A DNA stretch of 24,800 nt, from contig CAMPKP010000035.1 in NCBI GenBank assembly GCA_946887295.1, positions 1 to 24,800 of the forward strand. Direction: 5' to 3'. Under the pieces are notes generated by a model. That model was not told the DNA's origin. It ran no database searches and saw nothing but the letters and a program-made list of their open reading frames with translations. Of this stretch, positions 7,364 to 14,525 are shown in pieces; positions within the stretch are counted from its first letter, which is position 1, and the number at the start of each line of letters is the position of its first letter. The translations under genes and the position numbers were made by a program. This stretch comes from an uncultured Gemmatimonadota bacterium (GTDB lineage: Bacteria; Gemmatimonadota; Gemmatimonadetes; Gemmatimonadales; GWC2-71-9).

Positions 7364-8371
7364 TCATCCTTCCCGCCGCACCTCCCGGGGCGCCTTGTCG
7401 TCCCTGAGCCCGAGGAATCTCGGGTGCCGGAGCAGGCCGGCCTCGGTCCACTCGCCGAAGCCGATCTGGGCGACCAGCTTCGGCGTGACCCACTGCACCT
7501 CGCCGGCCGGCACCGGCCCCGGCGCGAACGGCGAGGTGCGGCGGTGGAGCGGAGTCAGCCGCCGGAAGAGCAGCTCGAGCATGTCGCGATCGTAGCCGGT
7601 GCCCACCTTGCCGGCGTACCGCAGCTTGCCGTCGCCGTCGTAGTAGCCGACCAGCAGGGCGCCCAGGCGCTCGCGGGCTCCCTGCGGCTCGGTGTACCCG
7701 CCGATCACGAATTCCTGCTGCTGCACGCACTTGATCTTGAGCCAGTCGGTGGACCGCCCGCTCACGTAGCGCGATTCCGCGCGCTTGGCCAGGATCCCCT
7801 CGGCGCCCCTGGCGCAGGCATCGCGATACATCGCCGCGGAGCCGGTGGTGCGGTAGGGAGTGAAGCGGATCGCGTCGTCGTACCAGACCACGTCGCGGAG
7901 GACCTTCTTGCGGTCGAGCAGCGGCAGGCCGGTGAGGTCGATGCCCTCGTAGAAGAGGCAGTCGAACAGGTAGAGCTCGACCGACACGCCGGTTCGTGCT
8001 GCCCGCTGGACGTCGCGAAGGTGCATCCGCTGCTGCAGCCGCGCGAACGACGAGAGTCCGGTGGCGGGATCGGGCGCCACGATCTCGCCGTCGAGCACGG
8101 CGTCGCCCCGCACGGCTAGTGAGAGCTGCTCCACCAGCTCCGGATAGCCGCCTTCGACCTGCTTCCGGTTGCGGGAGAAGAGCCGGACGGATCCGCCGGT
8201 CACGTAGGCGAGCACGCGGACGCCGTCGAGCTTGGGCTCGTAGATCCAACCCCCGCCGGTGGGTGCGCGCTCGGCGAGCGTGGCCAGCATCGGCGGGATC
8301 CACCCGGGTTGGGCCCGGTAGCGGAGCCGCCCCCGCGCCTTGCCCGAGAGGGCCTCCCGGGACGGAGTCAC
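7364..8371 (-). CDS. ligD: ATP-dependent DNA ligase, LigD ligase-domain type (stand-alone)
   Basis: The product is 335 aa and seals nicks and ends during non-homologous end joining. Motif I is EPKLDGVR with adenylated Lys47. Other superfamily motifs are DGEIV (94-98), ELYLFDCLF (132-140), EGILAKR (191-197) and WLKIKC (210-215). An OB-fold follows to about residue 320, including FVIGGYTEPQ and AQIGFGEWTEAGLLRHPRF. This is the LigD ligase module alone; polymerase and 3'-phosphoesterase modules are absent from this protein. The start is a GTG at 8371, whose GTGA overlaps the stop of the upstream polymerase gene by 4 nt. It is the last gene of the ku-pol-lig operon and converges on the beta-barrel gene. 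Catalytic residues are intact, so it should be active. Confidence 0.9.
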   Translation of the reverse strand: MTPSREALSGKARGRLRYRAQPGWIPPMLATLAERAPTGGGWIYEPKLDGVRVLAYVTGGSVRLFSRNRKQVEGGYPELVEQLSLAVRGDAVLDGEIVAPDPATGLSSFARLQQRMHLRDVQRAARTGVSVELYLFDCLFYEGIDLTGLPLLDRKKVLRDVVWYDDAIRFTPYRTTGSAAMYRDACARGAEGILAKRAESRYVSGRSTDWLKIKCVQQQEFVIGGYTEPQGARERLGALLVGYYDGDGKLRYAGKVGTGYDRDMLELLFRRLTPLHRRTSPFAPGPVPAGEVQWVTPKLVAQIGFGEWTEAGLLRHPRFLGLRDDKAPREVRREG

Positions 8372-9426
8372 ACGGCGCCTCCGGCGCTCAGGATGGCGCC
8401 GAGATCCTGCTTGGCCTCGAGGATGCCGCCCCAGGGATCGCCGCCGGCCTCGAGCCGATCGGGTACGGTGCGCAGGGTGAAGTCGGTGGGGTAGACCGAC
8501 TCCAGCTCGTCCCAGCGAACCGGCGTCGACACCGTCGCGGCGGCGTGCCGCCGCGGGGAGTACGGAACGGCGAGGGACTTGCCTCGGCTGTTCTGGTTGT
8601 AGTCGAAGAAGATCTTGCCCCGCCGCCGCTCCACCGACCAGTCGATCGTCACGTCCCGCGGCCGCTGCCTCATCGCGTGCCGCGCGATCGTCTCCGCCAC
8701 CTCGCGGGCGGCGTCGAAGTCGAGATCGCGAACGATCGGCAGATAGAGGTGAAGTCCGGTGCGGCCGGAGGTCTTCACCCAGGTGGAGAGCCCCAGCCCC
8801 TCGAGCTGGCGGTGGACCTGCAGCGCGAGCTTGCGGGTGCGATTGAAGGCGCGCCGGTGCAGCTCGGGCTCGGCGCCGCGCGACTCCCGGCCCGAGTAGT
8901 CATAGGGATCGAGATCGAACACGACGAAGTCGGGATAGTTGAGCACCGACCGCTCCAGCGCGGCCTCCGAGCCGGTGAAGGTCTGGCCGCGCTCCAGCGC
9001 GTCCGGCGCGGGCTCGGTGCGCGAATACCAGGCGTGCAGCTCGAGGCTCGCCATCTGGCCCAGCCAGAGCAGGGTCGGGAGGTTCTCGCAGATGAGGTAG
9101 TCCCCGTCGGCGTCGCCCTGGCTGGAGTAGATCGACACGGTGCGGGCGAACGGCGGCGGGTCGTCCCAGTGCTTCTGATAGAAGCTCTTCCCGCCCACGC
9201 CGTTGGGAAACCGGGTGACGAAGAGCGGCCGGTCGGAGAGATGGGGAAGCATCCAGCGCGAGACGCGCGCCAGGTAGCGCAGCAGGGACCGCTTCGTCAC
9301 CGGCTTTCGCGTCCCCGCCCCGGGCCAGAGCGGCTTGTCCAGATTGGTCACGGGAACATCGTGACCCTCCACGTGCAGCACGGCGCGGTCCTTGGCCGCA
9401 TCGAGCTGCTTCAGGACGTCCTTCAA
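8368..9426 (-). CDS. ligD: LigD-type NHEJ primase/polymerase domain protein
   Basis: The product is 352 aa. The primase-like AEP polymerase fold fills the length: DLDP metal motif (Asp171, Asp173), SGRTGLHLYLP (220-230) and the FFDYNQNSRGKS block (273-284) holding the third metal Asp275. It should fill gaps and add nucleotides or ribonucleotides at broken ends. The N-terminal region (VTNLDKPLWPG, LPHLSDRPLFVTRFPNG) is typical of LigD polymerase domains. The start is TTG at 9426, overlapping the ku stop as TTGA with GGAAGG just upstream. It lies between ku and the separate ligase gene. No phosphoesterase domain is attached; whether another copy exists elsewhere is not visible. Confidence 0.9.
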   Translation of the reverse strand: MKDVLKQLDAAKDRAVLHVEGHDVPVTNLDKPLWPGAGTRKPVTKRSLLRYLARVSRWMLPHLSDRPLFVTRFPNGVGGKSFYQKHWDDPPPFARTVSIYSSQGDADGDYLICENLPTLLWLGQMASLELHAWYSRTEPAPDALERGQTFTGSEAALERSVLNYPDFVVFDLDPYDYSGRESRGAEPELHRRAFNRTRKLALQVHRQLEGLGLSTWVKTSGRTGLHLYLPIVRDLDFDAAREVAETIARHAMRQRPRDVTIDWSVERRRGKIFFDYNQNSRGKSLAVPYSPRRHAAATVSTPVRWDELESVYPTDFTLRTVPDRLEAGGDPWGGILEAKQDLGAILSAGGAV

Positions 9427-10259
9427 CTGACCTTCCGCGTCGCCCGCCGCGCCGCCGGCCGGGTGCGCGGTCGTGCGGCGCGCTTGGGCTTGTCCTTCTT
9501 CGCCGCCTCCACGCTGCGGCGCAGCGCGTCCGCGAGGTCGAGGACCTTGGCCTCGGGCGCGGCCGGGGAGGTCACCACTTCGCGGCCCTCGAGCTTCGCC
9601 TCGATGAGCTGCGACAGCGCCTCGCGGTAGTGATCCTTGTACTCATCCGGCTCGAAGGGCTTGCGCAGCAGGTCGATCAACGCCGCCGCCATCTCGAACT
9701 CGCGGTCCGAGACCTTCACACCGCCGAGATCCATCTCGGGCTGCGCCCTGATCTCGTCGGGGTAGTAGAGCGTCTCGAGCATGAGCGCCCCGTCCTTGGG
9801 ACGAAGCGCGCAGAGCTGCTCCTTCTTCCGGATCGTGATCGTCGCGATGGCCGTGAGGCCCTTCTTCTCGATGGTCCGGATGAGCAGCGCGTAGGGCTTC
9901 TCGCCCCGCTCGTCCGGCGCGAGGTAGTAGCTGCGCTCGTAGAAGACCGGATCGATCTCCTCCTCCTTCACGAAGGCGCCGATCTCGATCAGGTGCTTGC
10001 TCGGCAGGGGCAGCTTCTCGAAGTCCTCGTCCGTCAGGGTGACGTACTGGTTCTTCGCGTACTCGTAGCCACGGACGGTCTCGCTCCAGGGCACCTCCAC
10101 CTCGTCCGTGGGGCACCACCGGACCTGCTTCAGCCGGGTGCCGCAGGTCGAGTGCAGCAGGTGAAACGAGATGTCCTTGCTCTCGGTTGCGCCGAACAGC
10201 TTGACCGGGATGCTCACCATCCCGAAGCCGATCGAGCCACTCCAGATAGCCCGCGCCAT
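9423..10259 (-). CDS. ku: Bacterial Ku DNA end-binding protein
   Basis: The product is 278 aa, starting MARAIWSGSIGFGMVSIPVK, the signature of bacterial Ku. The beta-barrel core (about 1-230) includes HLLHSTCGTRLKQVRWCPTDEVEVPW and KHLIEIGAFV segments. The protein binds double-strand ends as a homodimer and recruits LigD. After residue 240 a basic tail (AAKKDKPKRAARPRTRPAARRATRKVS) is similar to the lysine-rich Ku C terminus that tunes DNA binding. The start is ATG 10259, supported by the conserved N terminus and by GGGGG-type Shine-Dalgarno sequence about 6-11 nt upstream; an in-frame start at 10343 would cross the DnaA-box cluster. The stop overlaps the polymerase start by 4 nt. Confidence 0.93.
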   Translation of the reverse strand: MARAIWSGSIGFGMVSIPVKLFGATESKDISFHLLHSTCGTRLKQVRWCPTDEVEVPWSETVRGYEYAKNQYVTLTDEDFEKLPLPSKHLIEIGAFVKEEEIDPVFYERSYYLAPDERGEKPYALLIRTIEKKGLTAIATITIRKKEQLCALRPKDGALMLETLYYPDEIRAQPEMDLGGVKVSDREFEMAAALIDLLRKPFEPDEYKDHYREALSQLIEAKLEGREVVTSPAAPEAKVLDLADALRRSVEAAKKDKPKRAARPRTRPAARRATRKVS

Positions 10260-10301
10260 CACGCCCCCTGGTCCCGGGTAGCCCTGCTCGCCCGCGGCAG
10301 G

Positions 10302-10356
10302 TTTTCCACACCGCGGAGGGATTATCCACAGGATTATCAACATAACTTGTTGATAA
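10302..10356. promoter_or_regulatory. Cluster of four DnaA-box-like 9-mers upstream of ku
   Basis: A TTTTCCACA (10302-10310), a consensus TTATCCACA (10322-10330), TTATCAACA (10334-10342) and its reverse complement TGTTGATAA (10348-10356) lie in an AT-rich patch in otherwise G+C-rich DNA. The last two form a 9-bp inverted repeat around a TAACT spacer. TTATCCACA is the classic DnaA-box consensus; the other three differ at one position. They overlap the ku promoter. A DnaA or other repressor role is inference. Confidence 0.55.
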
Positions 10357-10360
10357 CCAA
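10333..10360 (-). promoter_or_regulatory. Candidate ku-ligD promoter
   Basis: On the minus strand TTGGTT (10355-10360), a 16-nt spacer and GATAAT (10333-10338) predict a start near 10326 and a leader of about 66 nt to the ku ATG. It coincides with the inverted 9-mers, so a bound protein would block polymerase. Confidence 0.45.
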
Positions 10361-10424
10361 CGACTTACGGCACTGGATATTGCCCGGCGTGGGGGACGAT
10401 CGCTGTGGGATGAGTCACACGCAA

Positions 10425-11612
10425 CTACTGGCTGGCCGGCGCCTCCGCAGGCTTGGGCCCATTGAGTGCGCGGAGGATCTTCTTCATGCCGAGCGTATCG
10501 CCGGCACGCTTGGAGGCGATGACGGAATCGGGCGCCAGGTCGGGCAGCGCCAGCTCGATCGCAGCCGGTGCCGGCGCGATGAGCACGGAAGCCGAGGCGG
10601 GTGCGGGAGCCGGCGCAGACGCCGCAGTGGTCGCCGACCGGGCGGAGTCAGCTCCTGGCCGCGCCGGCACCGAGCCCGCGAAGGCCGGGCCCGGCGTCAT
10701 CGGCACGCGAGCGGGTGCGACGGTCACCCGCGGCACGTCGGCCGCTCTGCTCTCGACAGCGCCGGTCCGCGCGGCCGGGGCGTCGCTCTCCGCGGCGGTC
10801 TCGGGCAGCCGCTCGGCTTCGTCGGTTCGCGCGGCTGGCGCGGGCGTCTCCGGGGGGTCGGCCGATGCGGTCGGGGTGGCGGTGAGTACCAGGTGCGTGC
10901 AGATGACGAGCGCTGCGGCGCCACCGAGCAGCAGTAGCGGATGCCCGCCCATTCGCCGCCCGCGGCGCGCGGTCGGCCGCGGTTGCGGCTCCTCGTCCTC
11001 CACCTCGTTCCGGTGCTCGGCCACCGGCTTGGAGACCTCAGGGGGCGCGTACGACGTCGTTGGCGGCGCGAGCACAGCCAGCGCCTGCGCACCGGGTGCG
11101 TGCGCCTCCGGGGCGCGGAGCTCGATCGCCTCCTCCGCGCTCTCCGGCGCCGGCATGTGCCAGGGAAGCGGCTCGGGAATGGAGACCACCGGAAGATCGC
11201 GGAGCACTTCGTTCTGCATGGCGATCACGGGCGACTGCACCGGCGCCGGGATCTTCGGCATCGCCGACGCCTTCGGCGCGGGCTTCGACTCGGTAACCGG
11301 CCTCGGCTCCGGCGAGCGTTTCTGCTGCGGTGGCGGGGGCGCGGGCTGGGTATGCGCCTCCGGCGAATGTCCCTTCGGGCGCGCTGTCGGAATCGGGGTC
11401 GCGGAGGTCACCGGGGTTTGAGCGATGCTCGCGGCCGGCATGTCCAGCGCCTTCTTGTAATGGGGATGCAGCCCGATGGGAAGCCACTTCTGCGAGGCGG
11501 CGTGATAGATCCGGGAGCGATGCGTGATGACGCCGTTCCGGATGCCGATCGCCAGCTCCTCGATGGTCCGGAAGACGGTTTCCTCGCCGGGGGCGACCTC
11601 GATCCGATACAT
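10425..11612 (-). CDS. GYF_2-like, single-TM, Pro/Ala-rich protein
   Basis: The product is 395 aa. Residues 1-55 (MYRIEVAPGEETVFRTIEEL, then the RSRIYHAASQKWLPI segment) form a small domain similar to GYF_2-type modules seen at N termini of bacterial membrane proteins. A long Pro/Ala/Glu linker follows, then ARRGRR and a membrane segment (about 224-245), then a second Ala/Pro-rich region. The basic run before the TM predicts the N terminus in the cytoplasm and the tail outside. The last ~40 residues (IELALPDLAPDSVIASKRAGDTLGMKKILRAL) are the only conserved-looking C-terminal part. No enzyme motif is visible; it may be a scaffold or sensor. The ATG at 11612 is preceded by AGAGGA. An 8-bp inverted repeat lies 61-82 nt upstream. 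Low-complexity composition makes function assignment unsafe. Confidence 0.65.
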   Translation of the reverse strand: MYRIEVAPGEETVFRTIEELAIGIRNGVITHRSRIYHAASQKWLPIGLHPHYKKALDMPAASIAQTPVTSATPIPTARPKGHSPEAHTQPAPPPPQQKRSPEPRPVTESKPAPKASAMPKIPAPVQSPVIAMQNEVLRDLPVVSIPEPLPWHMPAPESAEEAIELRAPEAHAPGAQALAVLAPPTTSYAPPEVSKPVAEHRNEVEDEEPQPRPTARRGRRMGGHPLLLLGGAAALVICTHLVLTATPTASADPPETPAPAARTDEAERLPETAAESDAPAARTGAVESRAADVPRVTVAPARVPMTPGPAFAGSVPARPGADSARSATTAASAPAPAPASASVLIAPAPAAIELALPDLAPDSVIASKRAGDTLGMKKILRALNGPKPAEAPASQ

Positions 11613-11672
11613 GAACGCGTCCTCTGAGCGTGGCGGGGGAGCCCGTGATCCACGCCAAATTCATGCTCGGAT

Positions 11673-11694
11673 CGAATGCACGTTCCTGCATTCG
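11673..11694. repeat. Inverted repeat upstream of the GYF_2-like gene
   Basis: CGAATGCA (11673-11680), a 6-nt spacer and TGCATTCG (11687-11694) form a perfect 8-bp inverted repeat, 61-82 nt before the start at 11612. It could be an operator or RNA hairpin; no function is known. Confidence 0.4.
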
Positions 11695-11858
11695 GCAGCC
11701 GGCGCCTCGGCGGCGAGCGGTCGGGTGCCGAGCCCCGTACGAACTTTCGTGTTGCGATGGGGTTAAGGATGTTCAGCGTCCGGGACCGGCCCGCCGCCGC
11801 CGCGCGGCCTCGGCAGCGGTCGCGGAGCCGCCCCGGTCGCGGCCTCGCCCGCCTCTCG

Positions 11859-11864
11859 TAGATT
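11859..11864 (+). promoter_or_regulatory. Candidate -10 box with leaderless start at 11871
   Basis: TAGATT ends 7 nt before the ATG at 11871, so the predicted transcript starts at the start codon. No convincing -35 hexamer lies at the usual spacing, so confidence is limited. Confidence 0.4.
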
Positions 11865-11870
11865 GCATGG

Positions 11871-12233
11871 ATGAGCGGAATCTCCGGAGTCGCGATCGCC
11901 TGGATCCAGGGCGTGTTTTACCTGGCGACAGGCGCCTGGGCGCTGGTGGACCTCGACAGCTTCATGGCGGTCACCGGTCCGAAAGTGGAGCACTGGCTCG
12001 TCAAGACGGTCGGGTCGCTGGTCGCCGTGATCGGCGTGGTTTTCCTCTCCGCGGCCCGGAATCGTCGCGTGTCGAGCGAGATCGCTCTTCTGGGCATCGG
12101 CTGCGCGCTTGCGCTCGCGGCGATCGACGTGTTCTACGTTTCCGTCGGCCGTATCTCTTCGATCTACCTGCTCGATGCCGCCGCCGAGGTGGGTCTCGCA
12201 GCCGCCTGGCTGCTGGCCGGACGCCGCGGGTGA
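11871..12233 (+). CDS. Small four-TM membrane protein of unknown function
   Basis: The product is 120 aa with four hydrophobic segments (about residues 7-25, 43-60, 72-90 and 97-116). An acidic and polar patch, DLDSFMAVTGPKVEHW, follows the first segment. It is most similar in style to small DoxX/DUF4345-like membrane proteins, but I cannot assign a family. The start is ATG 11871, placed by a TAGATT box 7 nt upstream. The stop overlaps the GTG of the OpuCA-like ATPase by 4 nt, so the three genes 11871-14511 read as one translationally coupled unit. A role in membrane transport is inference from the neighbours only. Confidence 0.6.
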   Translation: MSGISGVAIAWIQGVFYLATGAWALVDLDSFMAVTGPKVEHWLVKTVGSLVAVIGVVFLSAARNRRVSSEIALLGIGCALALAAIDVFYVSVGRISSIYLLDAAAEVGLAAAWLLAGRRG

Positions 12234-12961
12234 GCGCGCTATCGGCCGAGCGGGTCTCCAAGCGCTATGGCGACGTGGTGGCCCTCGACGGGGTCTCGCT
12301 CGAGGTCGGGTCGGGTGAGTGCGTCGCGCTGATCGGCGAGAGCGGGTCGGGAAAGACCACGCTGCTGCGCTGCTTCAACCGTCTCACCGATCCCGACGAG
12401 GGGCGCGTCCTGGTGGACGGAGTGGACGTCGCCACGGTCGCTCCCTACGAGCTGCGCCGTCGCACCGGCTACGTCCCGCAGGACGGCGGACTCCTGCCTC
12501 ACTGGCGGGCACGGCGCAACGTCGCGCTGGTGCCCTGGCTGCGCCGCAGCCCCGACGCGGACGAGTCGGCGGAGCGGGCGCTCCGGCTCGTCGGCCTCGA
12601 GCCGGAGCGATTCGGCCCTCGCTGGCCTGCCGAGCTCTCGGGCGGCCAGCGACAGCGGGTGGCGGTCGCGCGCGCGCTGGCCGCCGGGCCGGGGGTCGTG
12701 CTGCTCGACGAGCCGTTCGGCGCCCTCGACGCGATCACCCGCGCGGACCTCCAGAACACGTTCCTCGCCCTGCGCCACGAGCTGGGCTTCACCGCCATCC
12801 TGGTGACCCACGATCTGGCCGAGGCGTTCCTGCTCGCCGACCGGGTCGGCGTGCTGCACTCGGGACGCCTCGAGCAGGTCGCCACGCCGGAAGTGCTGCG
12901 CGCCGCCCCCGCCACGACGTACGTGCGGGACCTGCTGCAGCGGGCCCGGGTCATGGAATGA
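12230..12961 (+). CDS. ABC transporter ATP-binding protein, OpuCA/ProV-like
   Basis: The product is 243 aa. Walker A is GESGSGKT (36-43), the signature LSGGQRQ (136-142), Walker B VVLLDEP (156-162) and the switch His THDLAEA (193-199). The pattern AERVSKRYGDVVALDGVSLEV and VDGVDVATV resembles quaternary-amine and glycine-betaine transporter ATPases (OpuCA/ProV). C-terminal CBS domains, common in OpuCA, are absent. The GTG start overlaps the preceding stop (GTGA). The stop overlaps the fused receptor-permease gene as ATGA, so ATPase and transporter are made together. It energises uptake through the fusion protein. The substrate is discussed with that gene. Confidence 0.88.
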   Translation: MSALSAERVSKRYGDVVALDGVSLEVGSGECVALIGESGSGKTTLLRCFNRLTDPDEGRVLVDGVDVATVAPYELRRRTGYVPQDGGLLPHWRARRNVALVPWLRRSPDADESAERALRLVGLEPERFGPRWPAELSGGQRQRVAVARALAAGPGVVLLDEPFGALDAITRADLQNTFLALRHELGFTAILVTHDLAEAFLLADRVGVLHSGRLEQVATPEVLRAAPATTYVRDLLQRARVME

Positions 12962-14511
12962 ATGCGGCCGCGCTGTTGCTGCTGATGGCGCTTCAGGGCT
13001 CGGGCCCGCGGCCGGTCGTGGTGGCCTCCAAGCCCTTCGGCGAGTCCTATATCCTGGCCGAGATGTTCGCCCAGCTCCTGGAGGCGCGCGGCATCGAGGT
13101 GGACCGGCGGCCCGGGCTCGGCGCCACCGAGATCGCCTTCCGCGCCATCCGCGCGGGATCGGCCGACGTCTACCCCGAGTACACCGGCACCGGGCTGCTG
13201 GCGATCCTCGACGAGCAGCCGGTGTCCGATCCGAGAAAGGTGTTCGACCGGGTGAGCCGCGAGTTTCGCCGGCGGTGGAACGCCCGCTGGCTCCCGCCGC
13301 TGGGATTCGAGAACACCTATGCCATTGCGGTGCGGCGGGAGACGGCGGCTCGGTACAAGCTCGCCACCTTGAGCGACCTCGCGCGCGAGGGGCCCTCGCT
13401 CCGCGCGGGACTCACCCCCGACTTCATCGGGCGCCCGGACGGGCTCCCGGGGCTCACGCGCGCCTATGGACTGCGATTCGCCGGTGTGCGAGCTCTCCTC
13501 CCCGCGGTGAAGTATCAGGCGCTGGCGGCCGGCGAGGTGGATGTGATAGACGGGTATTCCACCGACGGCCTGATCGCGCGCTACGACCTCGTGGTGTTGC
13601 GCGACGACCGGCGCTTCTTCCCGCCCTACGAGGCTGCGGCCCTGGTGAGCGGCGGCCTGGCCGAGCGCCGCCCGGCCGCGATTGCGGCGCTGACCGAGCT
13701 GAGCAACCGGCTGGACGAGTCCACGATGCGGCGGCTCAACCAGCGGCTGGAGGTGGACCGTGAGCCGGTGCGCCGCATCGCAGCCGATGCGCTGGCCGGC
13801 CTGGGGCTCACCACTCCATTGGTCCGGGCGGCCGAGTCGCGGCAGGCCGGGGAGATCAGCCTCCTCCGCTACCTGTGGGAGCGACGCGCGGAGCTGTTGG
13901 CAATGACGCGGCGCCATCTGCTCCTGGTCGCGCTCTCGCTCGCGGCGGCGATCAGCGTGGCGGTGCCGCTCGGCCTCGCGCTCGAGCGGGTGCCGCGCGG
14001 CGCCGAGCTGGTGGTGCGGGCGGCCGGCGTGCTGCAAACGCTGCCGGGCATCGCCCTGCTCGCGTTCATGATCCCGCTGCTGGGCATCGGCCTCCTGCCT
14101 TCCGTGGTGGCGCTCTTCCTCTATTCGCTCTACCCCATCCTGCGGAACACCTACACCGGAGTGCGCGAGGCGGGGCCCGACGCCGTCGCCGCCGGGCGGG
14201 CCCTGGGCATGACGCCGCGGCAGATCCTGGGGTACATCCGGCTTCCTCTGGCCGCGCCGGTGATCATGGCCGGCGTCCGCACCGCGGCGGTGATCAACGT
14301 CGGCACCGCGACGCTCGCGGCATTCATCGGGGCGGGAGGTCTGGGTGATCCGATCGCGGCGGGCCTGGCGCTGTCGGACACCCGGATGATCCTGTCGGGC
14401 GCGATTCCGGCGGCGCTGCTGGCGCTGGGCGTGGACGGGGCGCTCGGCGTGGTCGAGAGGATGGTGCGGCCGGGAGGGCTGCGCTTGACGCCCACTCGCG
14501 CCTCCGCGTAG
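12958..14511 (+). CDS. Fused substrate-binding protein and ABC permease, OpuC/EgtU superfamily
   Basis: The product is 517 aa. A short hydrophobic N terminus (residues 2-11) precedes an OpuAC/OpuCC-type periplasmic binding domain (about 18-285) with the family block DVYPEYTGTGLLAIL (70-84). A permease follows (about 310-505) with several TM helices and the EAA loop EAGPDAVAAGRALGMTP, at which the ATPase docks. This order, binding domain first and membrane domain last, is the reverse of OpuABC/BusAB-type proteins, where the receptor is C-terminal. Family substrates are glycine betaine, choline and related compounds, and ergothioneine in EgtU. Ergothioneine genes occur 9 kb downstream, but the substrate cannot be read here. 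The ATG overlaps the ATPase stop by 4 nt. Confidence 0.82.
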   Translation: MNAAALLLLMALQGSGPRPVVVASKPFGESYILAEMFAQLLEARGIEVDRRPGLGATEIAFRAIRAGSADVYPEYTGTGLLAILDEQPVSDPRKVFDRVSREFRRRWNARWLPPLGFENTYAIAVRRETAARYKLATLSDLAREGPSLRAGLTPDFIGRPDGLPGLTRAYGLRFAGVRALLPAVKYQALAAGEVDVIDGYSTDGLIARYDLVVLRDDRRFFPPYEAAALVSGGLAERRPAAIAALTELSNRLDESTMRRLNQRLEVDREPVRRIAADALAGLGLTTPLVRAAESRQAGEISLLRYLWERRAELLAMTRRHLLLVALSLAAAISVAVPLGLALERVPRGAELVVRAAGVLQTLPGIALLAFMIPLLGIGLLPSVVALFLYSLYPILRNTYTGVREAGPDAVAAGRALGMTPRQILGYIRLPLAAPVIMAGVRTAAVINVGTATLAAFIGAGGLGDPIAAGLALSDTRMILSGAIPAALLALGVDGALGVVERMVRPGGLRLTPTRASA

Positions 14512-14514
14512 GAT
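14485..14514 (+). promoter_or_regulatory. Sigma70-like promoter of the DUF1015-serA-serC operon
   Basis: TTGACG (14485-14490), an 18-nt spacer and TAGGAT (14509-14514) predict a start near 14521, only about 5 nt before the ATG at 14526. The promoter sits inside the 3' end of the permease gene. Confidence 0.55.
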
Positions 14515-14525
14515 AGGGCCCGTCA

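Noticed and set aside
10302..10360. Replication origin call
   Set aside because: Four DnaA-like boxes are suggestive, but no dnaA, dnaN, gidA or extended AT-rich region is near, so I report only a box cluster.
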